From a virus, in IMG/VR virus record IMGVR_UViG_3300025102_000047, positions 1-51,468 of that record: a stretch of 51,468 bases of DNA, one strand, 5' to 3'. Positions 48,143 to 51,468 of the stretch are shown here, in pieces; within the stretch, counting starts at the first letter, position 1; the number at the start of each line of letters is the position of its first letter. The notes below the pieces were generated by a model. It was not told the origin of the DNA. It worked only from the letters and a program-made list of their open reading frames with translations, and ran no database searches. Position numbers and translations under genes: made by a program.

Positions 48143-49123
48143 ATGCAACAAAACATATTTAATTCTAGGGTAAATATCCTACCTTATGAATATCCACAAT
48201 TATTAAAATACAAAGACGCAATTAGACATTCTTACTGGATTGATACTGAGTTCAACTTTACAGAAGACATCCAAGATTTTAAAGTCAATATATCAAGTAA
48301 TGAAAAAGATGTAATTAAAAAAACCATGCTTGCTATTGCGCAAATAGAGGTTAATGTAAAAACTTTTTGGGGAGACTTATATAAACGCATGCCTATTACA
48401 GAGATAGGAGATGTAGGCTTTACTTTTGCTGAGTCAGAAGTTAGACATAAAGATGCTTATGCAAGGTTGCTTAGGATATTAGGATTAGAGAAAGAATTTC
48501 AATCAGTAGTTGAAGTTCCTGCAATAGAAGGTAGACTTAAGTACTTAAAGAAATACCTGGACGGTACACGCTCTAGAGATAATAAGATGTACACCAAGTC
48601 TGTATTACTGTTTTCACTATTTATAGAGCACGTAAGCCTGTTTAGTCAATTCTTAATTATGATGAGCTTTAACAAAGAAAAGAATGTACTTAAAGGTATA
48701 TCTAATGTTGTTGAGGCTACTAGTAAAGAAGAGGAGATACATGGTAACTTTGGTGCTGAGATTATTAATATAATCAAAAGAGAAAATCCAGAATGGTTTG
48801 ATCAAGAGTTTGAAGAATTAATTGATTCAGCTTGTAGAAAAGCTTATACAGCTGAGTGTGGAATACTTGATTGGATTTTTGAAAAAGGGGAACTTAGTTT
48901 CCTGCCACAGAATACAATACAACATTTTATAAAAAACAGATTTAATAACTCTTTAGATAAAATAGGTATGAAGCCCATCTTTGAAGTAGACCAAGAACTA
49001 TTAAAGTCAGTAGAATGGTTTGATATAGAAATTACTGGTACTAAAGAAGGAGATTTCTTTTACAAGAAGAGTATTGACTATAATAAGAAAAGCAAGAGCA
49101 TCACTGAAGATGATCTATTTTAA
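48143..49123 (+). CDS. nrdB: Ribonucleotide reductase class I, beta subunit
   Basis: The 326-residue protein has the ferritin-like metal ligands: GFTFAESEVRHKDAYARLL gives Glu, His and the radical Tyr with normal spacing (ExxHxxxY), FSLFIEHVSLFSQF gives another Glu, and TSKEEEIHGNFGAEI the last Glu/His pair. It makes the tyrosyl radical used by NrdA (49285). Together they produce dNTPs for phage DNA. The gene sits after a 209-nt gap and points away from the tail operon, so it has its own promoter, not clearly seen. Confidence 0.93.
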   Translation: MQQNIFNSRVNILPYEYPQLLKYKDAIRHSYWIDTEFNFTEDIQDFKVNISSNEKDVIKKTMLAIAQIEVNVKTFWGDLYKRMPITEIGDVGFTFAESEVRHKDAYARLLRILGLEKEFQSVVEVPAIEGRLKYLKKYLDGTRSRDNKMYTKSVLLFSLFIEHVSLFSQFLIMMSFNKEKNVLKGISNVVEATSKEEEIHGNFGAEIINIIKRENPEWFDQEFEELIDSACRKAYTAECGILDWIFEKGELSFLPQNTIQHFIKNRFNNSLDKIGMKPIFEVDQELLKSVEWFDIEITGTKEGDFFYKKSIDYNKKSKSITEDDLF

Positions 49124-49134
49124 ATAATAATATA

Positions 49135-49275
49135 ATGATAACAGAGCAAACTAATGGTAACACTCAAGTAAACACAGAGAGAGGAAACTTCAATCAAAGA
49201 GTTTCTAAATTTAAGATGTTGGGTAAATCCAAGAAAGTCCAATGGGACGGTAAGAGAAGAAACAGAACAATTTAA
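49135..49275 (+). CDS. Microprotein between nrdB and nrdA (46 aa)
   Basis: The product is MITEQTNGNTQVNTERGNFN followed by QRVSKFKMLGKSKKVQWDGK and RRNRTI: a polar N-terminus and a basic C-terminus. The gene lies 11 nt behind nrdB and 9 nt before nrdA. No family is recognised; a link with the reductase is suggested only by position. Confidence 0.5.
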   Translation: MITEQTNGNTQVNTERGNFNQRVSKFKMLGKSKKVQWDGKRRNRTI

Positions 49276-49284
49276 ATAAAACCA

Positions 49285-50910
49285 ATGGAATATAATAAAT
49301 ACTACTGGCTTAATGAAGACAGCCGCACATTTTTATCAAGAGGATATATAACAGAAGAACCAGAACAAAGAATAAAAGACATAGCAAATACAGCAGAGAA
49401 ATATCTACACATGCCCGGTTTTGCTGAGAAGTTTGAAAAATACATGTCTAAAGGATTCTATAGTCTATCAACACCAGTATGGATTAATTTTGGAAAACAA
49501 AAAGGACTGCCTATAAGTTGTTATGGATCTAACATAGATGACAATCTAGATAGTATACTCAATGCAGGCCGTGAAATAGGTATGATGTCTAAATATGGCG
49601 GAGGTACAAGTTGTTATCTTGGTAATATAAGACCTAGAGGATCGGTTATATCAACAGGAGGACTAGCAGATGGTCCTGTGCACTATGCTAGAATATACGA
49701 TACTGTGGTAGATGTATGTAAACAGTCTGAAGCAAGACGTGGTGCTTGTGCTGCTTATCTACCAATAGAGCATACAGACATTGAAGAGTTCCTAGATATT
49801 GGAACTGAGGGAAACTTAATACAAAATTTACAGTATGGTGTTACTGTAAGTAGTAGTTGGTTAGAACAAATGCGTGCTGGTGATAAAGCTAAACGTAAAA
49901 TGTGGGCTAAAGTAATTCAAAGAAGGAGTGAGTTTGGTTATCCTTATATAATGTTTACGGACAACTCAAATAACAATAGCCCATATAAAGAAATAGGAAT
50001 GAAGATCACTGCATCTAATTTATGTTCTGAGATTCAGTTGCCTACTGATACATATAACTCATTTGTATGTTGTTTAGGTTCTATAAACTTATTGCACTGG
50101 GATGAAATTATTAAAACAGACGCTATAGAAACATATGTGTTCTTTTTAAATGCTGTTATGGATGAATTCATTAAAAAGGCTGAAGTAAAAGCTGGCCTTA
50201 AAAGAGCATATAACTTTGCTAGCAAACATAGAGCTATTGGTTTAGGAGTATTGGGATACCATAGTTTATTTCAATCAAAACTAATAGAGTTTGAGTCACT
50301 AGCAGCTAAACAATTAAACAATCATATATTTAAACATTTAAAAGAAACGTCAGATGAAGCATCAAGATGGTTATATCAACACAGAGGATACAGATCCTTA
50401 CGTGAAGGATATGCAAACACAACTCTTATGGCTATTGCTCCTACTAAATCAAGTTCATTTATCCACGGTGCTGTATCTATGGGTATTGAGCCAATAAAAT
50501 CTAATTACTTTATTAAGGACCTTGCTAAGTCTAAGACTATATACAAAAATCCATTTCTTGTAGAAGAATTAAATAAGTATGGATTAAACACAAAGAAGAC
50601 CTGGGCAAGTATACTTAAGAAAGATGGATCCGTACAACACTTGGACTTTCCAACTAAAGCTGTATTCAAATCGTTTGTTGAGATAACACCTAAAGAGTTA
50701 GTTTTGCAAGCTGCACAAAGACAGAAGTATATTGATCAATCACAATCTTTAAATCTTATGATACATCCATCTGTATCTGCTAAAGATATAAATGCATTAT
50801 ATTTATATGCACATGATGAGGGCGTGAAAACTTTATACTATCAGTTTAGTCAAAGCTCTGCTCAAGACTTTGCTAGAAATATATTAGAGTGTTCTAGCTG
50901 TGAAGGTTAG
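49285..50910 (+). CDS. nrdA: Ribonucleotide reductase class I, alpha subunit (short form)
   Basis: At 541 residues it is much shorter than the usual 750. The N-terminal ATP-cone is absent. Catalytic parts are complete: LPISCYGSN (first redox Cys), ASNLCSEIQLPTD (Asn, radical Cys, Glu), SFVCCLGSINL (second redox Cys), TLYYQF (paired Tyr for radical transfer), and the C-terminal CSSC pair for re-reduction. Loss of the cone implies no overall ATP/dATP switch, so it may escape dATP inhibition. Its stop overlaps by 4 nt the convergent lipoprotein stop. Confidence 0.93.
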   Translation: MEYNKYYWLNEDSRTFLSRGYITEEPEQRIKDIANTAEKYLHMPGFAEKFEKYMSKGFYSLSTPVWINFGKQKGLPISCYGSNIDDNLDSILNAGREIGMMSKYGGGTSCYLGNIRPRGSVISTGGLADGPVHYARIYDTVVDVCKQSEARRGACAAYLPIEHTDIEEFLDIGTEGNLIQNLQYGVTVSSSWLEQMRAGDKAKRKMWAKVIQRRSEFGYPYIMFTDNSNNNSPYKEIGMKITASNLCSEIQLPTDTYNSFVCCLGSINLLHWDEIIKTDAIETYVFFLNAVMDEFIKKAEVKAGLKRAYNFASKHRAIGLGVLGYHSLFQSKLIEFESLAAKQLNNHIFKHLKETSDEASRWLYQHRGYRSLREGYANTTLMAIAPTKSSSFIHGAVSMGIEPIKSNYFIKDLAKSKTIYKNPFLVEELNKYGLNTKKTWASILKKDGSVQHLDFPTKAVFKSFVEITPKELVLQAAQRQKYIDQSQSLNLMIHPSVSAKDINALYLYAHDEGVKTLYYQFSQSSAQDFARNILECSSCEG

Positions 50911-51413
50911 TCTCTTCTAGGAATTCCTTTACTTTTTACTACACTAGGAACCCGTGGTTTTGAGTTTGTATTATTTCGCTGTACATTAATAGTAGATCTT
51001 GTATTATTTATATTGTTATTCCAACTTTGTATATTTATATTTGATCTACTGTTGACAGGCGGGACTACAATATTATTACTAGTTCTTGGGCCATTTATTC
51101 TAACTCTTGGTTTCTCAACCTTATCCGGCTTAATATATAGATCTCTAAAATACCATGTCTGTGGTCTATATATTTGATACCCAAAGTTATAGGGCTGGTT
51201 CCAATAGTAGTTATTCCAATTATTGAATCTATAGTTATCAAATACATTTACATAATTATACTTCTGGAATTCTTTTATAGGTATAGCAACTGTATCGCCT
51301 GCAGATGTTATAGTTAAGACTTTAGTAATTTTTAATTTAGGTGTAGTCTCTAAGTTATAAACTCCACAACTCAAAATACTATGCAAGCATAATAGTAATA
51401 TTAATTTTTTCAT
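50907..51413 (-). CDS. Lipoprotein, Asn/Arg-rich (168 aa)
   Basis: MKKLILLLCLHSILSC is a signal peptide with lipobox Cys16. A beta region follows (KLKITKVLTITSAGDTVAIP), then a Tyr/Asn/Trp-rich part (YRFNNWNNYYWNQPYNFGYQ) and a Ser/Asn/Arg-rich end. It should be exported and anchored to the envelope. A phage lipoprotein of this kind may block later infections or modify the cell surface. No family is recognised. Confidence 0.65.
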   Translation of the reverse strand: MKKLILLLCLHSILSCGVYNLETTPKLKITKVLTITSAGDTVAIPIKEFQKYNYVNVFDNYRFNNWNNYYWNQPYNFGYQIYRPQTWYFRDLYIKPDKVEKPRVRINGPRTSNNIVVPPVNSRSNINIQSWNNNINNTRSTINVQRNNTNSKPRVPSVVKSKGIPRRD

Positions 51414-51447
51414 AAGCCTCGTTTATTGGTGTTAAGTGTTTTTTTCT

Positions 51448-51463
51448 TACCCCCGTCATAGAC
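51448..51463 (+). repeat. Second copy of the TACCCCCGTCAT element
   Basis: TACCCCCGTCATAGAC matches the left arm of the hairpin at 16542 in 15 of 16 bases. It lies in the leader of the lipoprotein gene on the other strand, and the window ends 5 nt later, so any pairing partner lies outside. Confidence 0.5.
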
Positions 51464-51468
51464 ATATG

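Noticed and set aside
1-51468. tRNA genes, CRISPR arrays, integrase or transposase
   Set aside because: Reading through, I saw no tRNA-like cloverleaf with a T-arm motif, no regular repeat-spacer pattern and no recombinase motifs; the sequence fits a lytic phage. A tRNA scan would settle the first point.
1-51468. Stop-codon reassignment as in some crAss-like phages
   Set aside because: TAA, TAG and TGA all end genes at expected places, and the long genes are open without in-frame TAG or TGA, so the standard code fits.

Overview
The window looks like part of the genome of a tailed bacteriophage of Bacteroidota, most likely a marine or freshwater flavobacterial host, with an organisation like that of crAss-like phages (Crassvirales). 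This rests on the AT-rich composition, A-rich gene starts almost without Shine-Dalgarno sites, a few promoters of the Bacteroidota type (TTTG, 19-20 nt, TAnnTTTx), very tight gene packing with start/stop overlaps, and an order of large terminase, 916-residue portal, acidic scaffold-like protein and 539-residue capsid protein, accompanied by an IHF/HU-like protein, a PD-(D/E)XK nuclease and a family B DNA polymerase. The taxonomic assignment is inference. No integrase, transposon, tRNA, rRNA or CRISPR array was found.

Layout. (1) Positions 1-16372, minus strand: virion and packaging arm. Read from right to left it runs through very small basic proteins, a small lipoprotein, amidase endolysin, IHF/HU-like protein, zinc-ribbon protein, PD-(D/E)XK nuclease, GroES-like co-chaperonin, TerL, portal, scaffold, capsid protein and connector-type proteins, the last running off the window. 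(2) Positions 16373-16909: a divergent, strongly structured, GT-rich intergenic region. (3) Positions 16910-42722, plus strand with one exception: early and replication arm with two paralogous early proteins, HTH proteins, HNH nuclease, SF2 helicase, uracil-DNA glycosylase, DnaB-type helicase, Sak4-like ATPase, SSB-like protein, primase, RusA-like resolvase, a VWA-peptidase/MoxR cassette with two large partner proteins, a RecB-type nuclease, PolB, an SPL-like radical SAM protein, DUF932 and DUF3820 proteins. (4) Positions 47933-42723, minus strand: small basic proteins, structural proteins, a holin and a tail fibre. (5) Positions 48143-50910, plus strand: class I ribonucleotide reductase NrdB and NrdA. 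(6) Positions 51413-50907, minus strand: a lipoprotein.

How it works together. The plus arm supplies dNTPs (NrdAB), replication (primase, helicase, SSB-like protein, PolB), recombination and processing (Sak4-like, RusA, nucleases) and repair (Ung, possibly the SPL-like enzyme). The minus arms build and package the virion and lyse the cell. Several hairpin terminators inside the early arm lie directly behind single genes (two paralogs, the 138-aa protein, DUF932), which suggests that those proteins are made in higher amounts.

The most interesting points are: the peptidase-VWA/MoxR cassette with two probably paralogous unknown proteins; a radical SAM protein with unusual CX3CX4C cysteine spacing and a TTG start; two related intergenic control regions with a large nested hairpin, part of whose sequence recurs at the right edge of the window; a 19-nt leader identical in front of two unrelated genes on opposite strands; and a set of membrane and lipoprotein microproteins hidden in gene gaps.
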